Source: Streptomyces bathyalis
GTDB taxonomy: Bacteria; Actinomycetota; Actinomycetes; Streptomycetales; Streptomycetaceae
DNA: 64,000 nt
Assembly: GCF_015910445.1 (NCBI RefSeq)
Contig: NZ_CP048882.1
Location: 6,383,501-6,447,500 of the forward strand
Direction of reading: 5' to 3'
The translations under genes and the position numbers were made by a program. The notes beneath the pieces are model-generated. The model did no database searches, had not been told where the DNA came from, and saw only the letters and a list, made by a program, of their open reading frames with translations. Below are positions 36,406-45,003 of the stretch, one piece after another. How positions within the stretch are numbered: the first letter of the stretch is position 1; each line of letters opens with the position of its first letter.

Positions 36406-36488
36406 GCCCCGCACGGACCGGACCGGCATCCGCCCGCCACGAAACGGTGCGGGGACCGGCCCGTCCGCGCCGGACGGTCGTCACACGG

Positions 36489-36530
36489 CGAGCGGCCCCG
36501 GCGCCCACCACAGGGCGCCGGGGCCGCTCG
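36489..36530. terminator. Bidirectional terminator
   Basis: Perfect 18-bp inverted repeat (CGAGCGGCCCCGGCGCCC and complement) with loop ACCACA between the convergent inhibitor and PAP2 genes; followed by CTTTCC. Confidence 0.85.
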
Positions 36531-36539
36531 GCTTTCCGG

Positions 36540-37592
36540 CTACTGGCCCCGTGGACCCAGACGCGCTGTGCGCGGCTGTGAGCGGTCCGGGAAGGGGTGG
36601 ACGGGGGGCTGCGGGCTGACCGGCGCCCGCTCCGCGCGCAGCGGGTGCTGACGGCTCGGCGCGTGGTAGAGCCTGGCCGCGCCGATGCCCGTCCCTGACG
36701 AGGACGAGGCGGGCGCGCGGCCGCCGATGACCGCCGTCTCGCCGTGGGCCTCGTCCTGCGCCGCCAGCTCATCGGCCGGCCTGGCCCTGCCCGAGGGCAG
36801 CAGCGACTGCCGGGTGACGGGGGAGAGCGGCGAAGGCACCAGGCGGCGGCCGGGGAGCGTGGCGCGCCCGCGGTCCCTCCAGGCCTGGATGCGGTCCTCG
36901 GCCCACGCGATGGCGGGCTCGGCCCACGGCAGCCCGAGCAGGATCAGCAGTCCGGCCACCCAGCCGAGCAGGACGTCGCTCACCCAGTGCGTACCGAGAT
37001 AGACGGTGGTGGCGCCGACGCCGAGGGCGAAGTTCGCGGCAACGACGGACAGCACTCGGCGGGCCCGGGGGGTGGTGGCCAGATACGCCAGAATGCCCCA
37101 GGTCACAACGGCGTTGGCGGTGTGACCCGAGGGAAATATATCGCCGTCGGCGAAGAGTTCGGCGGATCCGACGGTGGTCGCGTAGTGCGGCCCGAGTCTG
37201 CCGAGGCCGATTTTCACGGCGCCGACAGTGGCGTTGAGGGCCAGGAGCGCGGCGCCGAGTACCAGCAGCGGACGCAGCGTGCGCTGCCGCCATGAGCGCC
37301 AGCCCAGCCACGCCGCGACGAGCACCGCGGTCGGGCCGCGCTGGCCCAGGACGACGAAGTAGTCGAGGAACTCGTGCACTTGCGGCCACTGCTTGTAGGG
37401 CCGGAAGAGCATCACCTGCCAGTCGAGCCGTACCAGATCTGCCCGGACCAGCACGGCGACGACAATCACCGCATAGAGCACCGAAGTAGCGCCGAACAAC
37501 AGCTTGCGGGTTCGGCTCATCCGCGGGACTTCGCGGTTGCTCGGTCGCTCGGGCTCTTGTTCCAGCCGGGCGAGTAGTCGGTCGGTACGCAC
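36540..37592 (-). CDS. PAP2-superfamily membrane phosphatase
   Basis: 350-residue integral membrane protein with about five to six hydrophobic helices (LFGATSVLYAVIVVAVLV, TAVLVAAWLGW, LLVLGAALLALNATVGAV, VVTWGILAYLA, VLSVVAANFALGVGAT, WVAGLLILLGLPW). The PAP2 catalytic motifs are KIGLGRLGP (variant of Kx6RP), FPSGHTANA and the last motif GTHWVSDVLLGW, with the histidine and aspartate in place. A ~110-residue polar, Pro/Arg/Ser-rich C-terminal tail is cytoplasmic. Substrates may be undecaprenyl pyrophosphate, phosphatidic acid or similar lipids. Start GTG 37592; ATG 37520 is a shorter alternative. Confidence 0.88.
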   Translation of the reverse strand: MRTDRLLARLEQEPERPSNREVPRMSRTRKLLFGATSVLYAVIVVAVLVRADLVRLDWQVMLFRPYKQWPQVHEFLDYFVVLGQRGPTAVLVAAWLGWRSWRQRTLRPLLVLGAALLALNATVGAVKIGLGRLGPHYATTVGSAELFADGDIFPSGHTANAVVTWGILAYLATTPRARRVLSVVAANFALGVGATTVYLGTHWVSDVLLGWVAGLLILLGLPWAEPAIAWAEDRIQAWRDRGRATLPGRRLVPSPLSPVTRQSLLPSGRARPADELAAQDEAHGETAVIGGRAPASSSSGTGIGAARLYHAPSRQHPLRAERAPVSPQPPVHPFPDRSQPRTARLGPRGQ

Positions 37593-38107
37593 CTAGTCGA
37601 CGTTACAACGGCTGTGAGAGGTGGCCGCACACGTGCCGGGGGTTCGTGATGACGATGTGATGTGGAGTGCGTCTCACCGAGTCCTTTGTAGTGGTGAATT
37701 CCCGCAGCTTATCCGGGGTTTAGGCTCCGCATTCCGGATGCCGTTGCGAGTGCTGACGGCCAACACGCCCCGGAATTTCTGTTCACCAGCGGTCGGTGAG
37801 GAATTCGGTTCCTCTTTTCCATCCGGATTCCCGTGCGGGGCCGCAGAGTTGACGCCCCGGGACCCGCGGCAGGGGGCGCGCCGCCCGGGGGTGGGGGGAC
37901 GTGCGGGCCGACGTGCGGGTGCGGTGCAGGTCGGACCGTAGGTGAGATGCGCCACGCGGCCGTCCGGCAGACTCGCGTACCCTGACATGCCACTCGCCCT
38001 TCTGTTCCGGGCCGCCCTGTGTGTTCCGTCCCCTCCGGGGCAACCGTCCGCAGCAGGCCCGGTGATCCCCCACCCTCCGAAGGGCGAGCGCGAGAGGAGG
38101 TGCGCAG
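37593..38107. other. Divergent intergenic region, no gene recognised
   Basis: 515 bp between the PAP2 gene and the DHA2 transporter gene. The middle (about 37640-37820) is clearly less GC-rich than the surroundings and contains AATTCCCGC, GGAATTTCTG and GAATTCGG stretches; the distal part is GC-rich. Promoters of both genes should lie here. I see no convincing reading frame or structured RNA. Confidence 0.45.
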
Positions 38108-40027
38108 ATGTCCCGGACGACCCCGGCCGGATCAACCGGCGAGGCGTCGGACGTTCCCGCGCACACTGCTGCCCGGCGCGTCCCGGGTGACGCACCGCAC
38201 GCCAACCGGTGGACGGTTCTCGTCGTCCTCTGCGCCAGTCTGCTTCTGGTCGCCATCGACGCCACCGTGCTGCACGTGGCGGTGCCTGCCGTCTCCGAGC
38301 AGCTGCGGCCCGGCTCCGTCGAACTGCTGTGGATCGTGGACGCCTATCCACTGGTCTGCGCATCCCTGCTGATCATGTTCGGCACGCTCGGCGACCGGAC
38401 CGGGCGGCGCCGGGTGCTGCTCTTCGGGTATGCCTTCTTCGCCGCGGCCTCGGCCCTGGCCGCCTACGCACAGACACCGGGCATGCTCATCGGGGCACGC
38501 GCCCTGCTGGGCGTCGGCGGCGCGATGATCATGCCCGCGACGCTCTCGATACTGCGCCACGTCTTCCCCGACCGCCGTGAGCGGGCCCTCGCGATCGGCA
38601 TCTGGAGCGCCGTCGCCGCGGTCGGAGCCGCGGTCGGCCCCCTCGTCGGAGGGCTGCTGCTCGAACACTTCTGGTGGGGCTCGGTCTTCCTCATCAATCT
38701 TCCGCTGATGGCCGCGGGCCTCATCGTGGGGCGCTGGCTGCTGCCCGAGTCCACAGGTGACCGCAGGGGCCCCTGGGACGTCCTCGGCGCCGTCGTGGCC
38801 GCCGGCGGCCTCTTCGGTCTCATCCTCGGCGTCAAGCACGCGGGCGGCGGGCATCCCTTCTCGCCGGGCACGATCGTGCCGCTGACGGCGGGCCTGGTGC
38901 TGCTCGGGGTTTTCGTGCGCAGGCAGCGGCGGCGCACGTACCCGCTCATCGACGTCCGTACGGTCGCGCGCCGGGCCTTCGGCACGGCCGTGGGGTGCAT
39001 CGTGCTCACGGTGCTCGCCCTCGTGGGCCTCGCGCTGATCGCCGCGCAGTACCTGCAGCTGGTGCTCGGCTTCTCGCCGCTGCAGACCGGTCTGCGGCTG
39101 CTGCCGCTCTCGCTGGCGGCCATCGCCGCCGGGCTCGTGGGCTCCCGGCTGCTGCGGCTGCTGGGCCCGCGGTGCATGGTCGGGCTGGGTTTCCTGCTCA
39201 CCATCGTCGCCGTGATCTGCCTGACGGGCCTGGGCCAGGAGGACCGGCCGGTGCTGCTCGTCGGGGGGTTCGTGCTGCTGGGCTTCGGTCTGGAGACCAC
39301 GCTCTTCGGCTGTTACGAGTCCATGCTCAACGAAGCGCCCGCCGCACGCTCGGGCGGTGCCGCCGCGGTCGGCGAGACGGCGTACCAGCTGGGGGCCGGC
39401 ATGGGCATCGCCGTGCTCGGCAGCGTGATGAACGCGGCATACGCGCCCGGCGTCCGGGACGTGCCCGGCGTCTCCGCCGTCGCGAAGGGCGACGCGAGCC
39501 ACTCGCTGGGGGAGGCGTACGGGGTCGCGGCCCAGGTGGGCGGCTCCGCCGGGGACGCGCTCCGCACGGCGGCGCGCGAGGCGTTCGTCCACGGCATGCA
39601 CGTCACGCTGATCGCCAGTGCGGGGCTGCTGCTCCTCGGCGCCCTGGCGGCACTGCGTCTGCCGCGTTCCATGGACGACGGTGCCTCCGGAGGGGCGGAC
39701 GAGCAGGACGCGGCCGACGGGACCACGGACGAGGAGCACGGGACCGCGAAGGACAGCGAGCGCGCCGGCCAGGACGGATGGGACGAGGAGCCCGCCGTGG
39801 CCGAGGGGGGCGGCGACCGTCGCGCCCCCGCCTCCGTGAGCGGTCGGCTGCCACGCCAGGCCGACAGGAGCCAGGAGCGGGCCGGTGCGGTTCCCCATGC
39901 GCCGTCGGCCGGTTCCGGCAACGGGAGCGGGAAGGGGTCCCCGAGCGGGAACGGGAACGGACGCGGCCATGGGCAGAAGCAGGGCGACGGCAGCGATCTT
40001 CTGCCGAGCGGGACCACACGGCCCTGA
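38108..40027 (+). CDS. DHA2-family (EmrB/QacA-like) MFS efflux transporter
   Basis: 639 residues. About 14 membrane helices span residues ~35-520: LVVLCASLLLVAIDATVLHVAVPAV, IVDAYPLVCASLLIMFGTLGDRTGRRRVLL (the A-motif GDRTGRRR), GARALLGVGGAMIMPATLSIL (motif B/C), and the EThAnd-like proline-glycine motifs in helix 5 typical of drug-proton antiporters. A ~120-residue hydrophilic tail rich in Gly/Asp/Glu/Ser follows. GAGAGGAGG lies just upstream of the ATG. Exports drugs or endogenous metabolites; substrate unknown. No regulator gene is adjacent. Confidence 0.9.
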   Translation: MSRTTPAGSTGEASDVPAHTAARRVPGDAPHANRWTVLVVLCASLLLVAIDATVLHVAVPAVSEQLRPGSVELLWIVDAYPLVCASLLIMFGTLGDRTGRRRVLLFGYAFFAAASALAAYAQTPGMLIGARALLGVGGAMIMPATLSILRHVFPDRRERALAIGIWSAVAAVGAAVGPLVGGLLLEHFWWGSVFLINLPLMAAGLIVGRWLLPESTGDRRGPWDVLGAVVAAGGLFGLILGVKHAGGGHPFSPGTIVPLTAGLVLLGVFVRRQRRRTYPLIDVRTVARRAFGTAVGCIVLTVLALVGLALIAAQYLQLVLGFSPLQTGLRLLPLSLAAIAAGLVGSRLLRLLGPRCMVGLGFLLTIVAVICLTGLGQEDRPVLLVGGFVLLGFGLETTLFGCYESMLNEAPAARSGGAAAVGETAYQLGAGMGIAVLGSVMNAAYAPGVRDVPGVSAVAKGDASHSLGEAYGVAAQVGGSAGDALRTAAREAFVHGMHVTLIASAGLLLLGALAALRLPRSMDDGASGGADEQDAADGTTDEEHGTAKDSERAGQDGWDEEPAVAEGGGDRRAPASVSGRLPRQADRSQERAGAVPHAPSAGSGNGSGKGSPSGNGNGRGHGQKQGDGSDLLPSGTTRP

Positions 40028-40124
40028 GGCGCGCGGACGGGCCGCGGGGCGCACTGAAGGTGCGGCCCTGCCGCCGTCGGCGTCAAATGCCGGGGGAGAG
40101 CGGTGACTTCACCGTCGGGCCGGA

Positions 40125-40571
40125 TCAGCTCTGGTTGAAGAAGCCGCCCTCCGCGGCGCGGCGGTTCTCGCTGCCGACGATCTTGTAGTCGTCGGGAGTC
40201 AGCAGGAACACCCGCGTCGCCACACGTTCGATGGACCCGCGCAGCCCGAAGGTGAGCCCCGCGGCGAAGTCCACGACGCGCTTGGCGTCCGCGGACTCCA
40301 TCATGGTCAGGTTGATGATGACGGGCACGCCGTCCCGGAACAGTTCGCCGATGCCACGCGCATCGCGGAAGCCGTCGGGTGTCACCGTCGCGATCCGGGT
40401 GCCCTGGTCCTGAGCGGCCTCCGCCGTCACCCGGATCCGCGGGTCCGTGACCCAGGACTCCTGGGCGGCGTCACCGGGTTCCGGCCCCTCGGCGTAGTCG
40501 TCGTCGTAGTAACGCATTTCGCTGTCGTCGACGAGGCCCAGCCAGGCACTCGCCTTGCGCACCGATCCCAT
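40125..40571 (-). CDS. SepF-like cell division protein (SflA type)
   Basis: 148 residues. An N-terminal amphipathic segment (GSVRKASAWLGLVDD) is followed by an acidic linker (YYDDDYAEGPEP) and the SepF core: RIATVTPDGFRDARGIGELFRDGVPVIINLTMMESADAKRVVDFAAGLTFGLRGSIERVATRVFLLTPDDYKI. SepF anchors FtsZ rings to the membrane; Streptomyces carry one SepF in the dcw cluster and extra SepF-like proteins. This copy is not near ftsZ and, by gene neighbourhood, fits the SflA paralogue. ATG 40571 with GGAGG 5 bp upstream is clear; an upstream ATG (40610) is unlikely. Confidence 0.9.
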   Translation of the reverse strand: MGSVRKASAWLGLVDDSEMRYYDDDYAEGPEPGDAAQESWVTDPRIRVTAEAAQDQGTRIATVTPDGFRDARGIGELFRDGVPVIINLTMMESADAKRVVDFAAGLTFGLRGSIERVATRVFLLTPDDYKIVGSENRRAAEGGFFNQS

Positions 40572-41506
40572 GGACGCCTCCTCTCCTCTGCGCGGTCCGT
40601 CCGCAGTCACATCGAGCAGCTCCCCCCCCGGGAGTCCGCATCTCTATGGTCGTCCATGATGCGGATGTTGCGCCAAGTGGATACCTGCCCAGTACGGGTT
40701 TCGTGACGGTACTGGTGCAGAACCTATGGTGCCGGGTCAAGGAACCTGTGGGGCACGCGTGGTGACGGTGTGCAAGTTGTGCGCCTCCCACCGGGGTGCC
40801 GGCGGGGGGAAGACGGGTACGGGTCGCCCCGCACTCCATGGTGAACCGCCGCAAGTGTGATGCCGCCGTCCGACGCGCACGAAACACTGTGCGAGGGGTC
40901 AACAGGGAGACGGAGAAGGGGTGTTCGGACTCTCCGTCCAGGTGTCGCTCAAGGGCCGCGGATCATGTCGCGTGCGTTCGCGGCCTGTTGACGTGCGTGG
41001 GGCCCGACATCCGCGTGCCGGACCGCCGCAGCCGATCATCGATTGCGAGGCGTGCGCGGCCGAACGGCAAGTGGCCGGAATTCGCGGGGAACACGCGGAG
41101 CGGCGACCGGGAACGCGGCGCATGGAATTTCGGAATTGCTTCCCGCAGCTATTGCTGAGGCATTGATGAAATCCCGTACATCGAACGGGAATCGATGGAC
41201 AGAACAGGACAAGTCCGCTTGTTGTGCCAGTTGAGGCCATCATCTGCCCTTGTCGCCCCCATGCGATCAATCAAGCTGTCGACGCGACGAGTTGCGCTGT
41301 GTACGGTCAACCTGCGACGGTCCGACTTTTCATGGGACGACGCTTACTCGGCCTTGTGCGGCAACAGAGGTTCTCGTAATACTCATGGGTACGAGTTGGC
41401 ATGGACGCGACTTCCTTCGGTCGGCGAAGGGTGCGTCCGTACTTCCTCCGGGGCCGTACCCGGGAAATGCCAAGGGCGGCCTCAACCCCCCACTGGAGGT
41501 TCAGAG
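40572..41506. other. Long intergenic region upstream of the secreted protease gene
   Basis: 935 bp without an assigned gene, the longest gap of the window. A GTG-started frame at 40921-41166 (81 codons) has only moderate G/C third-position bias and no recognised domain. A TTGTGC-17-TAATAC promoter-like pair at 41354-41382 would give a ~120-nt leader for the protease. The stretch from about 41100 to 41400 is less GC-rich than its surroundings. It could hold a small gene, a regulatory RNA or decayed sequence. Confidence 0.5.
41354..41382 (+). promoter_or_regulatory. Candidate promoter of the secreted protease gene
   Basis: TTGTGC, 17-bp spacer, TAATAC. The -10 is strong by actinobacterial standards; the -35 is partial. 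Confidence 0.45.
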
Positions 41507-42574
41507 TTGAAGAAGATATCGAAGCGGCAGATGGTCATCGCGGGTGCGGGTGTCGCAGCCCTCGTGGCCGGATCGGTGACCCTGTCGACAGCGAACGCTG
41601 CGGAAGACTCCGCGCCGAGTCTCAAGACCCTGACCAGCGCGTCGGCTTCGAAGCTCGCCACGAAGCTCGTCTCGGACGTCAAGGGTGACGCCGGTTCGTA
41701 CTACGACGCGAAGGCCAAGAAGCTGGTCGTCAACGTCACGGACCAGGACGCCAAGAAGCAGGTCGAGGCGGCGGGTGCCGAGGCGAAGATCGTCCAGCAC
41801 ACGATGTCCCAGCTGAAGTCGGTCAAGGACGCCTTCACCGCGAAGGACATCGCCGGCACCGCGCGGATGGTGGACGTCAAGTCCAACAAGGTCGTCATCA
41901 CCGCCGACAGGACGGTCAAGGGCGCCAAGCTCGCTGAGCTGAAGAAGCAGGCCAAGGCCGAGGGCAGCAAGGTCGAACTGAACCGCACCGCCGGCAAGTA
42001 CACCACCAAGATCGCAGGCGGCGACGCCATCCACGGTGACGGCGGCCGCTGCTCGCTGGGCTTCAACGTCACCCTCGACGGCCAGCCGGCCTTCCTCACC
42101 GCGGGCCACTGCACCACCGCGATCGCCAGCTGGTCGGACAGCGAAGGCGGCCAGGAGATCGCCAAGAGCGGCGACGGCGAGTTCCCGGGTGCCGACTACG
42201 GCATCGCCTCGTACACCGCCGAGGTCGACCACCCGAGCTCGGTCAACCTCTACGACGGTGGCACGCAGGAGATCACCGGCGCGGCCGAGGCCGAGGTCGG
42301 CCAGCAGGTCACCCGCAGCGGCAGCACCACGCAGGTGCACGAGGGCACGGTGAAGGCCGTGGACGCCTCCGTCACCTACCCCGAGGGCACCGTCAACGGC
42401 CTGATCCAGACCGACGTCTGCGCCGAGCCCGGCGACAGCGGCGGCTCCCTCTTCGCCGGTGACAAGGCTCTCGGCATGACCTCCGGCGGCAGCGGTGACT
42501 GCTCCTCCGGCGGCGAGACCTTCTTCCAGCCGGTGACGACGGCCCTCGAGGCCACGGGTGCCCAGCTTCCCTGA
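41507..42574 (+). CDS. Secreted S1 serine protease with propeptide (streptogrisin/alpha-lytic type)
   Basis: 355 residues. Signal peptide about 1-32 (KKISKRQMVIAGAGVAALVAGSV...ANA), a ~130-residue pro-region of alpha-lytic protease type (Lys/Ala-rich, VTDQDAKKQVEAAGAEAKIVQ), and a chymotrypsin-fold catalytic domain starting near IAGGDAIHGDGGRCSLGF. Catalytic triad: His in FLTAGHCTT, Asp in GADYGIASY, Ser in AEPGDSGGSLF. Cysteine pairs CSLG...GHC and CAEPGD...GDCSSGG fit the disulfides of streptogrisins. Start is TTG 41507 with GGAGG 7 bp upstream. Autoprocessed extracellular protease used for feeding or developmental proteolysis. Confidence 0.93.
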   Translation: MKKISKRQMVIAGAGVAALVAGSVTLSTANAAEDSAPSLKTLTSASASKLATKLVSDVKGDAGSYYDAKAKKLVVNVTDQDAKKQVEAAGAEAKIVQHTMSQLKSVKDAFTAKDIAGTARMVDVKSNKVVITADRTVKGAKLAELKKQAKAEGSKVELNRTAGKYTTKIAGGDAIHGDGGRCSLGFNVTLDGQPAFLTAGHCTTAIASWSDSEGGQEIAKSGDGEFPGADYGIASYTAEVDHPSSVNLYDGGTQEITGAAEAEVGQQVTRSGSTTQVHEGTVKAVDASVTYPEGTVNGLIQTDVCAEPGDSGGSLFAGDKALGMTSGGSGDCSSGGETFFQPVTTALEATGAQLP

Positions 42575-42643
42575 CGCACCGCAGGCGCCCGGTGTGACCT
42601 CGCACCGGGCGCCGGCCCGGTGACGGGCACAGTCACGCACATG

Positions 42644-42674
42644 CGGAACCCCCGGGCGGCGCCCGGGGGTTCCG
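42644..42674 (+). terminator. Terminator after the protease gene
   Basis: CGGAACCCCCGGGC and its complement form a perfect 14-bp stem with a 3-nt loop between the convergent protease and asd genes. Confidence 0.78.
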
Positions 42675-42729
42675 TCGTGATGTCCGCGGCCCTTCAGCGG
42701 AGTCTTCCGCGCAAAGGCCCGCGCCCGCC

Positions 42730-43752
42730 TCACTCGGCGGCGACCAGCTCCGCGATCTGCACGGCGTTCAGCGCCGCTCCCTTGCGGAGGTTGTCGTTGG
42801 CGAGGAAGAGCGCGAGGCCGTTCTCGGCGGTCTCGTCGGTGCGGATGCGTCCGACGTAGCTCGCGTCATTGCCCGCGGCCTGGAGCGGCGTGGGGATGTC
42901 GGAGAGCTCCACGCCCGGTGCCGCCGCCAGCAGCTCACGCGCGCGCTCCGGCGTGATCGCCCGCTCGAAGCGGGCGTTGACCTGGAGGGAGTGACCGGTG
43001 AAGACGGGCACGCGCACGCAGGTGCCCGACACCCGCAGGCCGGGGATGTCCAGGATCTTGCGGCTCTCGTTGCGGAGTTTCTGCTCCTCGTCCGTCTCGT
43101 CGAGGCCGTCGTCGACGATCGAGCCGGCCATCGGCAGCACGTTGAAGGCGATCGGACGCTCGTACTTGACCGGGTCGGGGAAGTCCACGGCGTCGCCGCC
43201 GAAGGTCAGCCGGGTCGCGTCGGCCTCGATGGCCTTGCTCGCCTGCTCGTTCAGCTCGGCGACGCCGGCCAGGCCGCTGCCGGAGACCGCCTGGTAGGTG
43301 GCGACGACCAGCCCTGTCAGCCCGGCCTCGTCGTGCAGCGGACGCAGCACGGGCATGGCGGCCATGGTGGTGCAGTTCGGGTTGGCGATGATGCCCTTCG
43401 GACGGCGCTTCGCCGCGTCGGGGTTCACCTCGGAGACGACGAGCGGGACTTCGGGGTCCAGCCGCCAGGCGGAGGAGTTGTCGATGACGACCGGCCCCTG
43501 CGAGGCGACCTTCTCGGCGATGGCCTTCGACGTCGAACCCCCGGCCGAGAACAGCGCGATGTCCAGCCCGGAGTAGTCGGCCGTGGCCGCGTCCTCGACG
43601 GTGACCTCGCCGCCCTGCCAGGGGAGTGTGCGCCCGGCGGAACGGGCGGAGGCGAACAGACGCAGCTGCTCGACGGGGAGTTTCCGCTCGGCCAGAATCT
43701 CCCGCATCACGCTGCCGACCTGGCCGGTCGCTCCGACGATCCCGATCCTCAT
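42730..43752 (-). CDS. asd: Aspartate-semialdehyde dehydrogenase
   Basis: Reduces aspartyl phosphate to aspartate semialdehyde for lysine, threonine, methionine and peptidoglycan diaminopimelate. 340 residues: NADP site RIGIVGATGQVGSVMREIL, ALFSAGGSTSK, NSSAWRLDPEVPLVVSEVN, the nucleophile cysteine in IANPNCTTMAAMPVL, GSGLAGVAEL, and RVPVFTGHSLQVNARFE with the conserved His. ATG 43752 with GGAG 4 bp upstream; a longer ATG start adds MHRRSP and is unlikely. No aspartokinase gene is adjacent in the window. Confidence 0.95.
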   Translation of the reverse strand: MRIGIVGATGQVGSVMREILAERKLPVEQLRLFASARSAGRTLPWQGGEVTVEDAATADYSGLDIALFSAGGSTSKAIAEKVASQGPVVIDNSSAWRLDPEVPLVVSEVNPDAAKRRPKGIIANPNCTTMAAMPVLRPLHDEAGLTGLVVATYQAVSGSGLAGVAELNEQASKAIEADATRLTFGGDAVDFPDPVKYERPIAFNVLPMAGSIVDDGLDETDEEQKLRNESRKILDIPGLRVSGTCVRVPVFTGHSLQVNARFERAITPERARELLAAAPGVELSDIPTPLQAAGNDASYVGRIRTDETAENGLALFLANDNLRKGAALNAVQIAELVAAE

Positions 43753-43916
43753 GGGGCTCCTTCTGTGCATGTCCTGTGCGAGTGTGTCCGGGCCCTGTCC
43801 GTCCGCGGTGCGCGTACGGGCCGGGCGCCGACTCTTCTACCCTGCCCTGCTCCCGCTACGATCGGCCACTTCTTTGACATCGGTCACACGGGACGGCGAG
43901 CCACCGGGCGTGCCGG

Positions 43917-44741
43917 TCACCCGGCTCGGCCGTCGAGCGGTCCGAACGCGGTGAGCGCGTCCTCGGCGCTGTTGCGCGCGTGCGCGTACTCGTCCGCCCA
44001 CTCCGCGGCGCCCTCGTACGCGGACTCGGCGGCGATGCGGGCGCAGGCGGCCGCGTAGTCGTACGTGGTACGCCGCAGGGTCACGGAGTCGCCGGGACCG
44101 AGCAGCGCCCAGTGCGCACCGGGGCGTCCGTACGGCATCCCCACGCTCCCGGGATTGACCACCAGCAGGCCCTGGACGACCCGGACGAACGGCATGTGGG
44201 TGTGGCCGCACACCACCGCCCGCACATCCGCGTCCACGCCTGCCAGCACCTCGGTCCAGCGCTCGGAGCGGGAATCGGCCAGTGCCACCTCGGTGTCGTT
44301 GCGAGGTGTGGCATGGCAGAAGAGCACGGGGCCCAGGCCGTCGACATCCAGGCGTGCCGTCGGTGGCAGCCCCGCCAGGAACCGGGCGTCCGTTTCGCTC
44401 AGCAGGCCCGCGGCCCACAGGTCGACGGCGAAGGGCGCGTCGTGCTGCTCGGCCCGCTCGCGCCGCTCCTCGTCCCCGCTGTCCCCGCCCGCGCTGCGTC
44501 CGGCTGCGTCGCGGAGTTCGGCCAGCTCCCGGTCGGCGTTGCCCCGCACCCACACCGCGCGGTCGCCCAGCGCGCGCAACAGCTCCAGGGTCTCGAGGGG
44601 CTGCGGGCCGGCGAGGAGGTCTCCCGTCAGGACGACGTGGTCGGCCGTCCGCACGTCCGGCTCGGCGAGCACCGCCTCCAGGGCGGGGAGGACGCCGTGG
44701 ATGTCCGAGAGCACCGCCACGCGTCCGGCTTGTCGGGTCAT
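43917..44741 (-). CDS. YfcE/MJ0936-type metallophosphoesterase
   Basis: 274 residues with the calcineurin-like two-metal motifs: RVAVLSDIHGVLPAL (D-x-H), VVLTGDLLAGP (GDxx), WVRGNADRELAEL (GNxD), HATPRNDTE and AVVCGHTHMPFVR (GHTH). Soluble phosphodiesterase or phosphatase; substrate unknown. About 40 residues of polar insert (GRSAGGDSGDEERRERAE) interrupt the core. Start ATG 44741 is preferred to ATG 44753. Separated from the divergent dnaE2 gene by a region carrying an SOS box. Confidence 0.88.
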   Translation of the reverse strand: MTRQAGRVAVLSDIHGVLPALEAVLAEPDVRTADHVVLTGDLLAGPQPLETLELLRALGDRAVWVRGNADRELAELRDAAGRSAGGDSGDEERRERAEQHDAPFAVDLWAAGLLSETDARFLAGLPPTARLDVDGLGPVLFCHATPRNDTEVALADSRSERWTEVLAGVDADVRAVVCGHTHMPFVRVVQGLLVVNPGSVGMPYGRPGAHWALLGPGDSVTLRRTTYDYAAACARIAAESAYEGAAEWADEYAHARNSAEDALTAFGPLDGRAG

Positions 44742-44918
44742 GCGGCTCAGCATGGCCCGGGCATGGGACGGGCGAGGGGTGGTTCTCCCAGCGCGGAACC
44801 CCGGCGTGGCGGCGCCCGGGAGCGGCCGTTCGCACAACCCGCCCGTGCCGTGTCCGCGGGACCTGGCCGTGCGGCCGCGTACCGCCGGTGAGCTGCGGAG
44901 AGACGTCACACACCTTGT

Positions 44919-44934
44919 TCGAACACTGGTTCGA
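44919..44934. promoter_or_regulatory. LexA (SOS) box of dnaE2
   Basis: TCGAAC-ACTG-GTTCGA, an exact match to the actinobacterial LexA consensus TCGAAC-N4-GTTCGA. It lies 69 bp upstream of the dnaE2 ATG. A TATGGT box at 44945-44950 could be the -10, in which case LexA would cover the -35 region. Confidence 0.88.
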
Positions 44935-45003
44935 CGGACTGGTCTATGGTGGTGGTGTACCCAGGGACGGGCAGAGGTGCGGATGCGGCAGGAGGTGCGT
45001 GCG

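Noticed and set aside
43980..44891. Plus-strand frames across the metallophosphoesterase gene that extend into dnaE2
   Set aside because: The dnaE2 frame stays open about 940 bp upstream, but the PHP domain and a strong ribosome-binding site fix the start at 45004, and the upstream part is antisense to the phosphoesterase.
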